Positions 32,801 to 43,919 of a stretch of 64,000 nucleotides of DNA are shown one piece after another. The stretch covers positions 2,463 to 66,462 of the forward strand of contig BDIU01000246.1 in the NCBI GenBank assembly GCA_002118135.1, given 5' to 3'. The DNA comes from Trebouxia sp. TZW2008 (lineage: Eukaryota > Chlorophyta > Trebouxiophyceae > Trebouxiales > Trebouxiaceae). Within the stretch, counting starts at the first letter, position 1. Every line of letters begins with the position of its first letter. Under the pieces are notes generated by a model that did no database searches, was not told where the DNA came from, and saw nothing but the letters and a program-made list of their open reading frames with translations. The translations under genes and the position numbers were made by a program.

Positions 32801-34640
32801 GGTTTCAAGGCCTTGCTGAGAGATGACACGATGTTTGAAAATTCTTCTGCCATCCCTGACAGTGGCTGCCAGCCACGACGTCATCCTCCTTCACCTTGCC
32901 AGCCTTCAGCAGCTGCAGCAGTACAAGATTTTGGTTTCAAGGCCTTGCTGAGAGATGACATGATGTTTGAGAGTGCTTCTGTCATCCCTGACAGTGGCTG
33001 CCAGCCACCACCTCATCCTCCTTCACTTTGCCAGCCTGCACCAGCTGCAGCAGTGCACAGCTTGAATCAGCACAACACATGGTTCCAACTGGAACTCAAC
33101 TCAACTCAACTCAATTCAAGTCAACCCAATTCAACTCAGCTCAACAACAGTCAAGCTGCTTCGCAACGGCTGCATTACATTAGGTGAGCAAGCGAGACCC
33201 ATGCTAGATAGCACTCTGTAGCTGCAGCCTCGTTGAAGGCATGCTGTCAGCATCTTGTTTCAGTGCAGAAGCAGTACAACCGATATCCGCACCTGTGTCT
33301 TCACGTCCTCTTGCAGAAAGCCAGCCTTAGTAGAGATGAACACCATCTCACGCGTGAAGCCCAGCTGCTGACGCAGAGCTGTCAGTGCATAGCCAATGGC
33401 CTTTTCCCCTCTGCCTCCTCGGTAGTTGTGGGCGGTATCAATCACATTCCAGCCCCTGCTGGCAACCACTTGATCACTGAATGCATGTCTATCAAAGTAT
33501 ATACCAGTTTCTTGGAGTGACGGTTGATGAGGAATGGTTGATTCTATTGAGCCATATGGCTGAGGTGCTGGAGAATGAGAAATGGTTTGAGCAGTGTGAA
33601 TAGTGCAAGCAACTTCACCAAGACGACGCTTACGGCTTAGCAGGTGAACATCAGTGAAGAAGTAGACAGACAGATGCTGATCACTGCCGAGCAGTAAATG
33701 GCTACCTCAAATAACAAGCTGCACACATGCGTCAAGTTCTGCAGCATTTTCTGTACAGGTACAGGCCTGCAAGCTCAATGCATATAAATCTTGAGTGCAC
33801 ACATGAATACATGTATGATACATGGAGGTACTGCAGCCAGGCAGTTTGATGAGGCCATAGGCGCTTACTGCTGCACGCTGGTCATGACAGAAGAGGCACT
33901 TTTCCTCTGTTGCTGCAAGGAGTCATAGAAACTCACTGTTGCACGCTAGTGATGACAGCAGAGGCAACCATCTCATCTGTTGCTGCATCTTCGGCCCCAA
34001 GGTAGGTACCCACCCCCACAGAGCTTAGGGTCAGCCATGGGTCCCCTCGCATGCTGTGCCCTGGCAGCATGCTGCCCATAGATGCATCACGCTTGAAGTG
34101 TCTGTCTGCTTTCAGCCGTTGCACTCCAGGCAACCTGGCGTAGCAAGCACAGGTGAGCAGCATCACAGCAACAGCCAATGTCAGTGCCTGTCAGGATGCC
34201 ACCAGCTTGAGCATCAGGTAGCTGCAGATTGTCGTGTCATTATTCGGGGTCTTGTTCTGTTTCAGGTCGAGCTGAGCTGTATATGCAGAGGCTGTGATGG
34301 GTCACCTTGTGGCATACTGCTTTGTGTGGTATTCAGTAGCAAAGCCTTGCCAGGGAGAAGTATGCTTGTCATAGCCCACGCATGATGGAAGTCGGCACGA
34401 TTTGGCGCAGTGTGATCGCATATAGAACGGGTTGGCAAGACACTCGCCATTCTTTTGCCAAGCTGCACAGCGTATTTCTGTGTCTTCACAGCTTGTCGAG
34501 GCGACTAGCGGTGCTTCATTGTATCCGATGAAAGCTTGCGAACGCTCAACAGCTATGCCAGGTGCAGCGAAACTCAAGGTCAGCAACGCGACCGTCAAAG
34601 GCACAAGGTGTGAATGATCAGGTCGCCAAGCTCGCTGCAT
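29848..34640 (-). CDS. Secretory ShKT-domain / aldo-keto reductase fusion protein
   Basis: Eight exons: 34640-34306, 34134-33937, 33476-33293, 32649-32533, 32005-31758, 31209-31109, 30593-30490, 30063-29848; 500 aa, stop TGA, all phases matched. An N-terminal signal peptide or anchor (VPLTVALLTLSFAAPGIA) precedes a six-cysteine ShKT domain (Cys 51, 58, 67, 78, 82, 87; NGECLANPFYMRSHC). The aldo/keto reductase barrel runs from about 150 to the end: VGVGTYLGAED, NVIDTAHNYRGG (Asp191, Tyr196), FISTKAG (Lys228), VDLLYLHN (His285), IARSTPGIVATLVG. The D-Y-K-H tetrad is complete, so an NAD(P)H-dependent carbonyl or aldehyde reductase is expected, entering the secretory route. ShKT domains are otherwise often attached to prolyl hydroxylases or peptidases. 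Introns carry decayed copies of exons 32649 and 30593. Confidence 0.88.
30311..30357. repeat. (GCATCA)n hexanucleotide run
   Basis: About eight near-perfect copies lie in an intron of the reductase gene. Confidence 0.95.
30540..30762 (-). repeat. Echo of a reductase exon edge (~139-bp spacing)
   Basis: The start of the exon at 30593 (acceptor cacgacag/atgacag, then GSTTEAAGRL) recurs at about 30690-30735 as a decayed copy with a stop (tag) in frame. Confidence 0.75.
32405..33060 (-). repeat. Four-copy 132-bp array of a reductase exon edge plus echo of its 3' edge
   Basis: The exon at 32649-32533 (LLKAGKVKEEDVVAGSH) has its 5' half and upstream intron repeated at anchors 32771, 32903 and 33035 (from 32640; spacing 131, 132, 132 bp). 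Each copy keeps a ctgcag acceptor and LLKAGKVKEDD-type coding. The 3' half with its gtaggt donor is repeated once, 110 bp downstream (32527 and 32417), still reading LSLQNLRVNTV. The unit is a multiple of three, but stops occur in the reductase frame. Confidence 0.92.
33095..33155. repeat. (CAACT)n-type simple repeat
   Basis: Runs of aactcaactcaa interspersed with related words lie in an intron of the reductase gene. Confidence 0.85.
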
Positions 34641-35362
34641 CACAAGATTTTCGTCTTGTCACCATCGGCGAGGGTGATCGCAATCACGGCGCTGTGCAAG
34701 CTTCATGATCAAAAGCGCCGCTTGCTTTGACACAATGTGGACGTGCATAACACGCTGCGATGAACAATGGGCCTCACGACTTTTGCCAGCTTCTGTCGCA
34801 ACTTCAGCAGATGGCATTGCAAACCTGCATGCACATTTTTGTGTCGACTGCTGCAAACGCATGCATCACACGTAAGAAGTCGGCTCCGTGCATGCAGTGA
34901 CAGTATTTGCCTCCATGTCGCATGCTTGTGCATAGGTGCTGCCCTTTTGAGGATTGACTGACAAGCTTGCTGAAGGCCAATGCACAGTGAGAGCTTACGA
35001 CATTCTGACGCTCTGCACTCATGCTTAAATCATTTTGCTAGCCTGCGCACGGTGATACAACATGCTCAAAGCTTGCAGCAAATGCCCCACTTGCAATGCA
35101 GCTGCCTTGATAGGTTCGACACCATGACCAGGAAGTTTCGTTGACTCATCACAAAGCGAACATGATCACATGCTTTTGCTCGTAGGACCTTGTGCGCTGC
35201 CTGAGTGCGCCGAGGTCTTCTGGCTTGCAGCCGCAAGATTGAGGACCGTCAAGCAACCGCTCAGGACAACTTGCTCGACGTCGGTCGTCAGACCGCATCG
35301 ATAACAGTTGACTCAGGGCGCACTTTTGCACAGCAGCAACTTGTACAAGCACAGCACTCGGC
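34641..35362. promoter_or_regulatory. Divergent intergenic region (reductase / RTF2)
   Basis: This 722-bp gap separates divergent start codons and must contain both promoters. No conserved motif is clear enough to name; no coding exon is supported. Confidence 0.5.
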
Positions 35363-37733
35363 ATGCAGCTCTTTCTCAGGTGTGGGGGTGCTGTTGGCAC
35401 TGTATCGGTAGACGCTACAGCTCAAGACACTTTTGAGGCCGTTCTGGAGAGAGTTCAGTCTGGAAGTACAGCGGGGTGTTCTGGCCAAGTGGTAGGCTTA
35501 TTGATCTCTTGCTGTATCAGACCTTGGCATGTGCAGGCAAAAGCGTTTCACAGGCTCGTTTTTGCAGGCATTTGAAGCGCAAGGCCTCAGCTGGTCAGCG
35601 AGGACTTCAGTTGCTTCAGCAGGAGTAAGAAATGGCGACTTTGTGGCTGTACACCAGAAGCTGCACGGTGGGGGAGGTGATGGTGGCTCAACTGGAGCTG
35701 AGTCACGCAGCAGCTTCTTGGAGATGTATGCAACCAAGAAAGCTGCAAAGGTGCTGCTTTTGCAGTGATCATGTGCTGCCAAACCATGCGTACCCTTCAT
35801 CTCATCATCACCCTAGCGGCTTTGCCGACGCAAAGTTAGCATGCATGTAGGCAGATTTGTGCTTGTGCAGGAAATCTCTCCGGTGGAACATATGCGAGAC
35901 CATCAAAGTAGTGTCCAAATCAACTTGCAGTTGCTGGCATTGAGCAGAGTCTGGAACTGACCTGCATGCACCTACATGCCTTTCTGACAGCATTCAAAAG
36001 CCTGCGCTTGGCAACACATAACAGTACTACCAAGCGACATCCTGTGGTTTACATTGACGACGCAGGACTCTGCTGACAAGCTGTGTCCTTACAGGTCACC
36101 TTGGCAAAACAGAAGTGCGCTGACATCTTGTGTTGCTACAGGTCAATCCAGTGGAAGCTAAGCTAGCCAAGTGGACCAGGTGCAACCTGTCAGGGGAGCT
36201 GCTGCAACCACCTTGTGTGGCAGATGAATTGGGCAACCTGTACAACAAAGATGCTGTGGTGCAAGCGCTTGTCAGCAAATCATTGCCTCCCTCGCTGTCC
36301 TACATTTCCAGCCTGAAGCATCTGATCGACCTGAGGTGCGTTCTCCTGATGCCTGTGCACAGACCTTAGGAGTTTTCAAGATCAGTCCACCGTACTTTGT
36401 GCTTGCATTGCTACAGGCACTGCAGTAGTGCCTGCAACATGCTGCTGCTGCCTTGATCCAGCTGAACGCTATTATGCTTATGCAAACGCATGCATGCTTC
36501 AGATCCGTTTGCCAGCATGTACACAGCTCGGCTGCACCTGCTTAGCGTAGCCTGCTCTTGCCAATACATAGGGTGCGCTGCATCTCATCATTTCAGCAAA
36601 GTGTCCGTGACCAGGCCTCAAGGCAACTTGCAGACCACTGAGGTAGCCTTGAATGCATGCAGATTGACAAGAAATGAGAATGCAGCCAAGGCCTCTGCAG
36701 TTGCCACTCAGGGGAACTTCCAGCCCGGCAATGATGCACAATTCGTGTGCCCCACCACTGGTCAGGAGTTGAACGGTCGCTTCCGCTTCTGTGTGTTGAG
36801 GAACACAGGGCATGTAGTTAGCGAGCGCGCTCTAAAACAGGTGACACACGGCTGCTTGCCTGCATACAACAGCTCGAGCTATAAAGTGCATGACAAGCTG
36901 GTTGATGGTGGAATTGTCACTGCTTGCAATGAATATTGCGTGCGTGAGCTTGTGATCACTTGCAGCATGTTGCTGTGCAGATGTGCAGCTCTGGTACAAT
37001 GAGTCTGTGGCAGAGCATCATCTGCATTTCGTGCTCTGCACATGCAGCATGTTACAAGTTTGTCAAGCTTGGCTGCTCTGTTCTGAGTTGTGCACATGTT
37101 CACAAGAGCTTGCGCTCTTCCTTCTGCATTGTCATGCTATGCAATGGCATGAGAACACAGCTAGCAGTCCAGGTTTGGCCTCATTGAGACCTTTTGCATG
37201 CTGTGCAGATCCCTCAAGCTGTTGAGGAGCATGTTGGGCAGAAGTGGACATCAGAAGACCTGATTCCCATCAACGGCACCGTTGAGGAAGTAGAGCAGTT
37301 GCGGGACGCCATGCTTGCCAGGAGAGCAGCTTTGAAGTCGAAGAAGAAGGACAAGCAGGCAGCAAAAGCAGCTGCCGCGGGGCTATCAGAGGCAGACAAG
37401 CTGCTTGTTGCCTCAAATGCTGCTAAGGAGCGAGGCCACCTCACATCTGCTACTCAAGCTGCAGATTTGGTGGCTGCTGTTGCTTCTGAGGTGCAAACCA
37501 GGTTAGCTAGCAACGGTGCAGGCAGCAAAAGACAACTCGATGAGGAGGATGTTCCAGCGCCCATGTCAGAGCAGGAAAAGGCTCTGATCAAGAAGTTCAA
37601 GGCGTCAGACAGGCTGCCTGTTAATGCTTCAAAGGGTGTCTATGCTTCCATTTTCATGTCCAGCCGTCAAGGTGGCGAGAAGGAGTCCTATACTTGCAGA
37701 AGCACCTCCGCAAGAGGCATGAACATGACATGA
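35363..37733 (+). CDS. RTF2: Replication termination factor 2 (RTF2), plant/green-lineage type
   Basis: Exons 35363-35491, 35568-35750, 36142-36335, 36663-36840 and 37209-37733 give 402 aa, stop TGA. The N-terminus (MQLFLRCGG..) is a ubiquitin-like strand pattern, as in plant RTF2, followed by the hallmark HGGGGDGGSTGAESR (about 76-90). The RTF2 core follows: WTRCNLSGELLQPPCV, LGNLYNKDAVVQAL, FVCPTTGQELNGRFRF, GHVVSERALKQ, PINGTVEEVEQL, and a charged Lys/Ala tail ending near NASKGVYASIF. In yeast RTF2 acts at stalled replication forks; in plants and animals it is linked to replication stress and splicing. The second zinc-ligand cysteine pair expected after ALK(E/Q) is not seen. The first donor (gtaggc) is one of two adjacent choices. 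Nuclear location is inferred from family. Confidence 0.9.
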
Positions 37734-38344
37734 GCAGCAATTGCGACCATTGCTGGAAAATGCTATTGCTGACAATCTGGGTTTTCCGACCAGAAGATCT
37801 TGGATGGGATTTTGTTGCAGCAGTCTTGTGAGCAAACTTTACTGAATGCAAAGCCTGATCTGCCCATTTGACGCGTTTGTGTGACGCGCTGAGGCGCAAG
37901 GACCAATTGCAATTTTGTCAAACGATACGTCCGCCTAAGCTACAGCAGTTCTCGCCATCTAATCATAATGTCATTGATTGCAAGTATGCCTGAGGAGCAT
38001 TCCCATCTCAAAAATTGCCTCATTGTCGCCACATGTATGATCAACCTCTTGCGACAGGTCTTCCTGCAGAAAAAGCTTAAGTGCAAACTATTTTTGACAG
38101 CGTATTTGATTTAGCCTGCTCTCAATCATGCACTGCTGCTGAGATAAGTCGATGACCTTGTAGGAGCCATTATGTAAGAAGAAGAAGGTGCCCTGAGTCG
38201 CTTGGTTACGTAAAAGGCATAAAATTTGGATTGCAAGACGAGAGCTAGTGCAACTGCAGCGACATAAGCGACGCCTTTATCGTCCCTGACAGGTGCAGCT
38301 GGAGGCCCGCAGCGAGTGTCGGTCAGTACAGGAATTGCGCCCAC
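37734..38344. other. Intergenic between RTF2 and amidohydrolase
   Basis: This 611-bp gap lies between tandem genes. Nothing is recognised beyond expected 3' UTR and promoter sequence. Confidence 0.5.
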
Positions 38345-41300
38345 ATGGGGCTAAATTCTTCAACTGCGCGAGGAAGCGCCTTGCAGAAAGCTCGTGTTGT
38401 CACACAGAGGCAAACTGTGGTGCCGGCAACGGATGCTGCACCACCGACGAAATGTCGAGCTGGCTGCGCAGCAATCACGTCAAACTCGTCTGTATTGCTG
38501 CGAGACATACAATTGTTGGCCACATTGAACGACAAGTATGGCGATATCGCTGACGCTGCAATCTATGTGCAAGGCAACGTCATCCGCTGGGTTGGCAAGA
38601 CAAGCGCTATCCCGGACCAGCTGCAGAAAGCCGACACTGTTTTGAGTCTCCATGACAGAGTGGTCATACCCGGTTTGGTCTGCTGTCACCACCATATGTA
38701 CCAGGTATCACCAATGCCTTAGCTGCAGAATTCTTTTGACCTGTGTGGCATGAGCCATCTGACTTGCCTTCCCTCGATCCTCAGACCTATGCTTCAGAGC
38801 ACACAATGCATCTCAATGTGCAGGGTCTTACAAGACTCAGAGGCACCGATGAGAGCTTGTATGGATGGTGGGAGGCTTGCCTGCCTGCTTGGTGTGAGCT
38901 CAAGGTCTCATAACAAATGCAAATGCTATATGCAATACGAGCCTTGTCTGTCAGCACTTTCTTACACATGGGTTCATCACCCGCAAGTTAAGCGTTGCAA
39001 GACATGCATGGCAAATGGGGGAATCACAATGCAAGAGGTGCATCAGAGTGTGCATGAAAGAGCACTTGTTAGGCTTGCCAAAGCCTTGCAGAGCATGTGC
39101 AGCCCTTGACTGCAGGCAGCAGATGTGCATCTTTCATGCAAGCTAGAGATGACTCAGCTGATCATGAACGGATGCTGTACTAGCAGTGATGACCAGTATG
39201 TCAATCCCAACGATGTGAAACTTGATGATGCCATTAGAGCTGCCAGGGAGGTTGGCATGAGGTGATGTATTGGCTCACGAGTATTTGTAGAGACACACAA
39301 GTTGCGCATCATGCAAAATGCTGAGCCGTGACTCCACTCATGTCTGACCAGCATCTCGTGGTCAGCACATGGCTTGCGAATGTGTGCATCTTGAAGGCAA
39401 GTCTTGCGTCCCCTGCATAGCTGCAATCTACTGCTGCTTTTGACTGCATCACCATGATATGCAGTTAGACCAAACAGAATGCATGTCATTGCTCAGGTTG
39501 GCCGACATTCAAATTCAAAAGTCAAAGAATCTCCTGTCAAAGCTCTTACATGTTGCAAAGGCTCTCCAAACCCAGCTTGCTCGAGAATCTAATAGCCTGC
39601 ACTCAACTGCATGCCAGAAGCAGCCACTCACACTTTGGTGATGTCTCCAGGTTCCAACCCACCAGGTCTACCACAAACAAGGCAGATGCTGTACCGGGAA
39701 GGCCCTGCCCTCCAGCCCTGCTAGAAGATGAAGCAGCAGCCCTGCAAGACATGAAGCGCTGCATTGAAGAGTTTCATGATGACAGCAGGTGCTGCATTGC
39801 CTCTGAAACCAGACTGACACAGCAAGCATCCATGGCAGGCAATGTATGCATTGCCTGACATGCATTGGACAGCATGCTGTCCTTTGACAGGTCTAATGAT
39901 GCATTTTCAAATTTTGCGAATGTAAAACTATTCACGCAGCCGTGCTGCAACTCTGGGTTTGGAAAGGCTTCTGCTGACCGTCACTCTTAGCGCATGGGCA
40001 AGCAGGAAACAACAAACAGCCTCAGACAATGTTGGCTACTCGCGCATGTTAAGCTTGCTTAGCAGCAGGCTCGAAAGGCTTGCATGCTGCTACATGTGAC
40101 TGTGATGCTGCTTGATGCTTTTAGTGCCTGCCTACAAAGCATCTGTCTGTTTGCAGGTACTCCATGCTGAAGATTGCTCTAGGGGCTGAGTTTAACACCG
40201 AGAAGATGTATAAGGACGTTGCAGAGCTAGCGAGCAGATACAAGGGCGTACAGCTACACACACATGTGGCTGAAAACCCAGTAAGCGTGTGGCCCAGTCT
40301 CAGCTCAATATGTTGACCGATACCAGAATTGGCATGTCATGGCTTTTGTGGGCAATGCCAGCAGCCTAGCCCATGATGCCGATCTGCCACAGCTTTGATG
40401 AAACATGCCTGTTGGACTCACAGTGCACATTGTGTGTGCTGCAATGCCAAAGGATGTTGGCAGGGCATTCTTAAAGCAGCTTTTATGCTGCAATGCCAAA
40501 AAAGCTTTGTCTGTGCACACTCAAGCTACATACTGCGATCTGTATGCTGCAGTGCCAAAGGGCTGTGTCAGTGCATGCTCAAACCACAAGCCACAGTCTG
40601 TATCCTGCTGTGTCAACAGACTCTGTCAGCACATGTTCAAGTCACAATCTGCATGCTGCAAAGCTGCAAGGCTTTGTCAGTGCATGCTCATATGCACTGA
40701 CAATAGTAAATAATATATTAAATAAACAAACAAATAAATAAAATAAAAAATAATATAAATACAAAGATAAATAATAACAATAGATATCATCTATACCATG
40801 CCTTGCTTCAGTTGTCTCTGCATCCTCAGCTTTTGCTGTGACCCTCTTATTGTGCCAACTAGATACTCAATGTCTCACACAGCTAATGCAAGGTTGACAT
40901 TGGTTCCCTGCCTGCAGGAATGGACCAAGTTCTGTCAAGAGCAATTTGGCACAGGCGCAGCAGGATACCTAGAGTAAGCCCATTTTTGTCAATGCTTGAG
41001 TGCTTCTTGTGCAGCCGCCTGTCATCTCTGCATTTCAAAGTTCTGATTTGCATATGCTGGCACACACAGCCCATGGCCTGCAATCTGTCCAGCTGAAAGG
41101 CTGCAAGTCCTCAGTCCTCTTCAAGCATGATGTACTGCTTGCAGAGAGGCCCTCATGTACTGAGCACCTTGTCCATCACGAAAGATGTGCGCAAAGATGT
41201 TGTGAGCAAACATGTTGTAAGTGAACATGTTGTTCGTGAACATGTTCTGAGCAAATATTTGACTTGCGAACATGTTGTGAGCAAGCATATGTACACGCTC

Positions 41301-43919
41301 AGCACTAAGTAGAACACTCAAGCACACACATTGAGTCGCACAATAGTGGCTCGACATCAATGCTGTTGTGCTGAAGGAAGAGACGTTGCATCAGTGGCGC
41401 TGCACTCCAACTTCCTTATTGCAGGCAGATCGGGTGGAATTGGAGCAATGCATGGACTGCTCACGGCTGTCAATTGACTACAGCTCTGTCAAAGTCTTGA
41501 TTTGCAGGCAGATGGGCTGGAATAGGAGCAATGCATGGATTGCTCACGGTTGCCAACTGACTCCAAACGATGTTGATGCCTTTGCCAAATGGCAAGTTGG
41601 TGTGGCGCATTGCCCCTGTTCCAACTCTAGACTAGCAGATGGCATTTGCCCAGTAAGCCCCATTTTATGTCCTGAGTGAGAACATAGTGACACCGCATGA
41701 ATGCCAGATTCATGCTAGTGTGGCATCAGTAATGACAAACCACGCTGGCTTGTTTCGGCTGTCATAGCATGGTCACTGCTACTGACAAGCATTCTGTTAA
41801 CAAGCACGGACGATAAGAGTTGCATCGTGATGAGACTGCACAACAGCAGCTTCAGGGTAGATGCATTGATGTTCCATGACGCCCTCAGAGGATGCATGTC
41901 ATCACTGCATGCTGCATAGTGGTCTTTTGTCTTCCGCAAGGAGGGACCTGTTCTTTCCTGCACTTTGTAGATGCTTTTCAAAGGGGCAAAAGCTGTCTTG
42001 CACAGTACTTTGTGTTTATAAAATCCAAGACTGCTGTCCTTGCATGCAAAACCCTAGTCTGCAACCATGCTTGCTTTATATTGCCAAATGTCAAAATGAC
42101 TGTCGTTGGGTGCTTGTCTGACATTAGGTTCGCAACATCCTTGATGCAAAAGGCAAAGTGGGATTGGGAGTGGATGGTAGCTCCAGCAATGAGACTGTGA
42201 ACCTACTGGATGACTGCCGCATTGCCACCTACCTTCAACGCAGTGGCGGCAACCCCAAAGGTGACCAACTTTATGCTGAGTGAGTTGTCAAGTGTCTCGT
42301 CATCAGACGGAATGCTGTCTGATCTGAAAGACTGAGATTGTCAACTCACAGGTTACCTGCTGATTGCCACATACTCTCAGCGCAGCAGCGGCAATCCTCA
42401 AAATGACGAAATCACTGCTGAAAGTGATTTTACAAGTGTCTGGTCATCAGATGGCATGGCGTCTGGTGCAAAGTGCTGAGACCACGAATCCACTGGATGG
42501 TGGTTGCAGTGCCACCTGCCTTCAACGCAGTGACAGCAACCCCAAATGAGATCAATGTTGCCTGCACTCTTCAGGCTGTCATGTCATACATTGTCTTGCT
42601 GCCTGTTGCATTCAAGCGCTTAAATTGCCTGTTCAACAGTCATCACCACCATTAGTGCTGTTCAGGGCTGAGTGCAAGGGAAGCTTTGACGATGGCAACT
42701 CAGGGCAGTGCCAGGAATCTGGGCCGGGATGACATTGGCATGATTGCTCCTGGCATGGCAGCAGACATTGTGGCCTGGCGTACAGACACCCTCGCCTTTG
42801 CAGGTCACCCATGCAATGCCTGTTTCTGAGCTGGGCAGGTCATGCAGAGGACATCAGCTTGCATAGCAATGCAGCAATTGCTGTTTACTGGATCTATGTT
42901 ATGTCTGACATGACTGCATACAGCAATGCAGTGGCTTGATGTTAACATTGTAGCCTGGCGTACAGGCATCCTTGCTTTTGCAGGTCAGTCATGAAACGTT
43001 TGCTGCCTCTAAGCTTTGTACAGTATGCAAGTGATATCAACTGACATAGCAATGCAAAGGGCACTGTACTAGACTGAGCTTGTGTTGTGTCTCACATGAC
43101 TGGCTGCAGCAACGCAGCAGTTGATGTATACTTGGCCTATCTGCCAACTGACTGCAATCACATCAACTGCAGGCACTCAACATGACTTGGTGGAAGCCCT
43201 TGTCTTCACAAGACCTGGGCATGTGGACCTCAACATCATCAATGGCAGGATCATTGTTCAAGATGGCAAGATGCTGACAGTTGATGTGCCAGTGAGTCCT
43301 TACTCCATAGCAGCTATTGCACTCAGTAATAATAATGATAATAATCATTACATATTCCAGCATATACTGCTAGGTATGTGTGGCACAAGTCCTATCATAT
43401 GTAAACTTCAACATGCAAGCCATCTTAAACATTGCACCTGTACTTCAGAGTCTCCATTGTGGAGAGCATGGTGATTGCAGGGTTGCACTCTATGCAAATA
43501 TTTTATGCAAACACCTGCATGTTGACAAGGCTGCAGCAGTGCTTGTGTTCAGCCGCATGACTGTATGGCTGTGACACAAACATTGCAGAAAAATCGTGAG
43601 TTGTCAGAGCCTTGAGCTGCTACCTCAATCACTGATGTCACTTGCCCAGTCAAAGTCTGCCGGCTGAAGCTATCAGAGCTTTGCGATTTGTGCTCATGAC
43701 ACCATGGCAAGCCACAACTTGATTTTGCTTATGCATCAAACTACATTCGGCTTGTTACCTGCAATGCAGGAATTGCTGAAGAAGCACAATGCCAGGGCTG
43801 CAGAGCTGAGGGCTTTTACAAAAGGAGCTGACACGACTCAGAACCCAAATGATGCAGACATCATGATTGTCAACCCAGTACACAACTTTGGACACAGCAG
43901 ACATGCACAGCATTCATGA
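38345..43919 (+). CDS. Metal-dependent amidohydrolase, 8-oxoguanine deaminase / AtzB-TrzN-like
   Basis: Eleven exons: 38345-38704, 38824-38904, 39116-39261, 39651-39788, 40157-40280, 40918-40973, 41508-41652, 42128-42260, 42666-42803, 43173-43291, 43770-43919; 529 aa, stop TGA. After a ~65-residue N-terminal extension, the composite beta-sandwich starts ([14 protein letters not shown]), then the barrel with [12 protein letters not shown] (metal His 115-117), RFQPTR, LHTHVAE (His 276/278), NAWIAHG (His 315), [10 protein letters not shown] (Asp 366), [20 protein letters not shown] and GMAADIVAW. Members deaminate or dechlorinate purines or triazines. Two conserved segments differ: the usual APCSPFS is ALGAEFN, and the DHHY after GCTT is DDQY, so substrate is uncertain. 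Typical members have about 450 aa. The N-terminal extension may be a targeting peptide. Introns contain echoes of exons 41508, 42260 and 42803. Confidence 0.88.
40420..40690. repeat. ~68-bp tandem repeat, about four degenerate copies
   Basis: The block tgctgcaatgccaaa..ctttgtc(a/t)gtgca..ctcaa is repeated in an amidohydrolase intron. Confidence 0.75.
40698..40800. other. Short A+T-rich tract
   Basis: About 100 bp of almost pure A/T (aataaacaaacaaataaataaa and similar) stands out from the surrounding sequence. It directly follows the 68-bp repeats in an intron. Confidence 0.9.
41190..41300. repeat. 15-bp minisatellite containing palindrome aacatgtt
   Basis: About six copies of gaacatgttgtgagc (with small changes) lie in an amidohydrolase intron; each carries the self-complementary word aacatgtt. 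Confidence 0.85.
41415..41590 (+). repeat. Echo of an amidohydrolase exon edge (83-bp spacing)
   Basis: The acceptor and first ~75 nt of the exon at 41508 ([17 protein letters not shown]) are duplicated upstream from 41425, where the same frame reads [17 protein letters not shown] with the metal-binding His intact, then reaches a TGA. It still has a tgcag acceptor. Confidence 0.9.
42222..42550 (+). repeat. Three copies of an amidohydrolase exon 3' edge (~142-145 bp spacing)
   Basis: The coding tail ([13 protein letters not shown]) and donor at 42260 are followed by two decayed copies at about 42365 and 42510. Confidence 0.8.
42764..42990 (+). repeat. Echo of another amidohydrolase exon 3' edge (~180-bp spacing)
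   Basis: The segment encoding [14 protein letters not shown] with its donor gtca at 42764-42808 recurs at 42945-42988 with few changes (gcctggcgtaca, cttttgcaggtca), including a usable GT. Confidence 0.85.

Noticed and set aside
32633..33187. 184-codon plus-strand ORF with repeated PSAAAAV..DFGFKALLRDD
   Set aside because: It is the antisense of the 132-bp reductase exon echoes, not an independent repeat protein.
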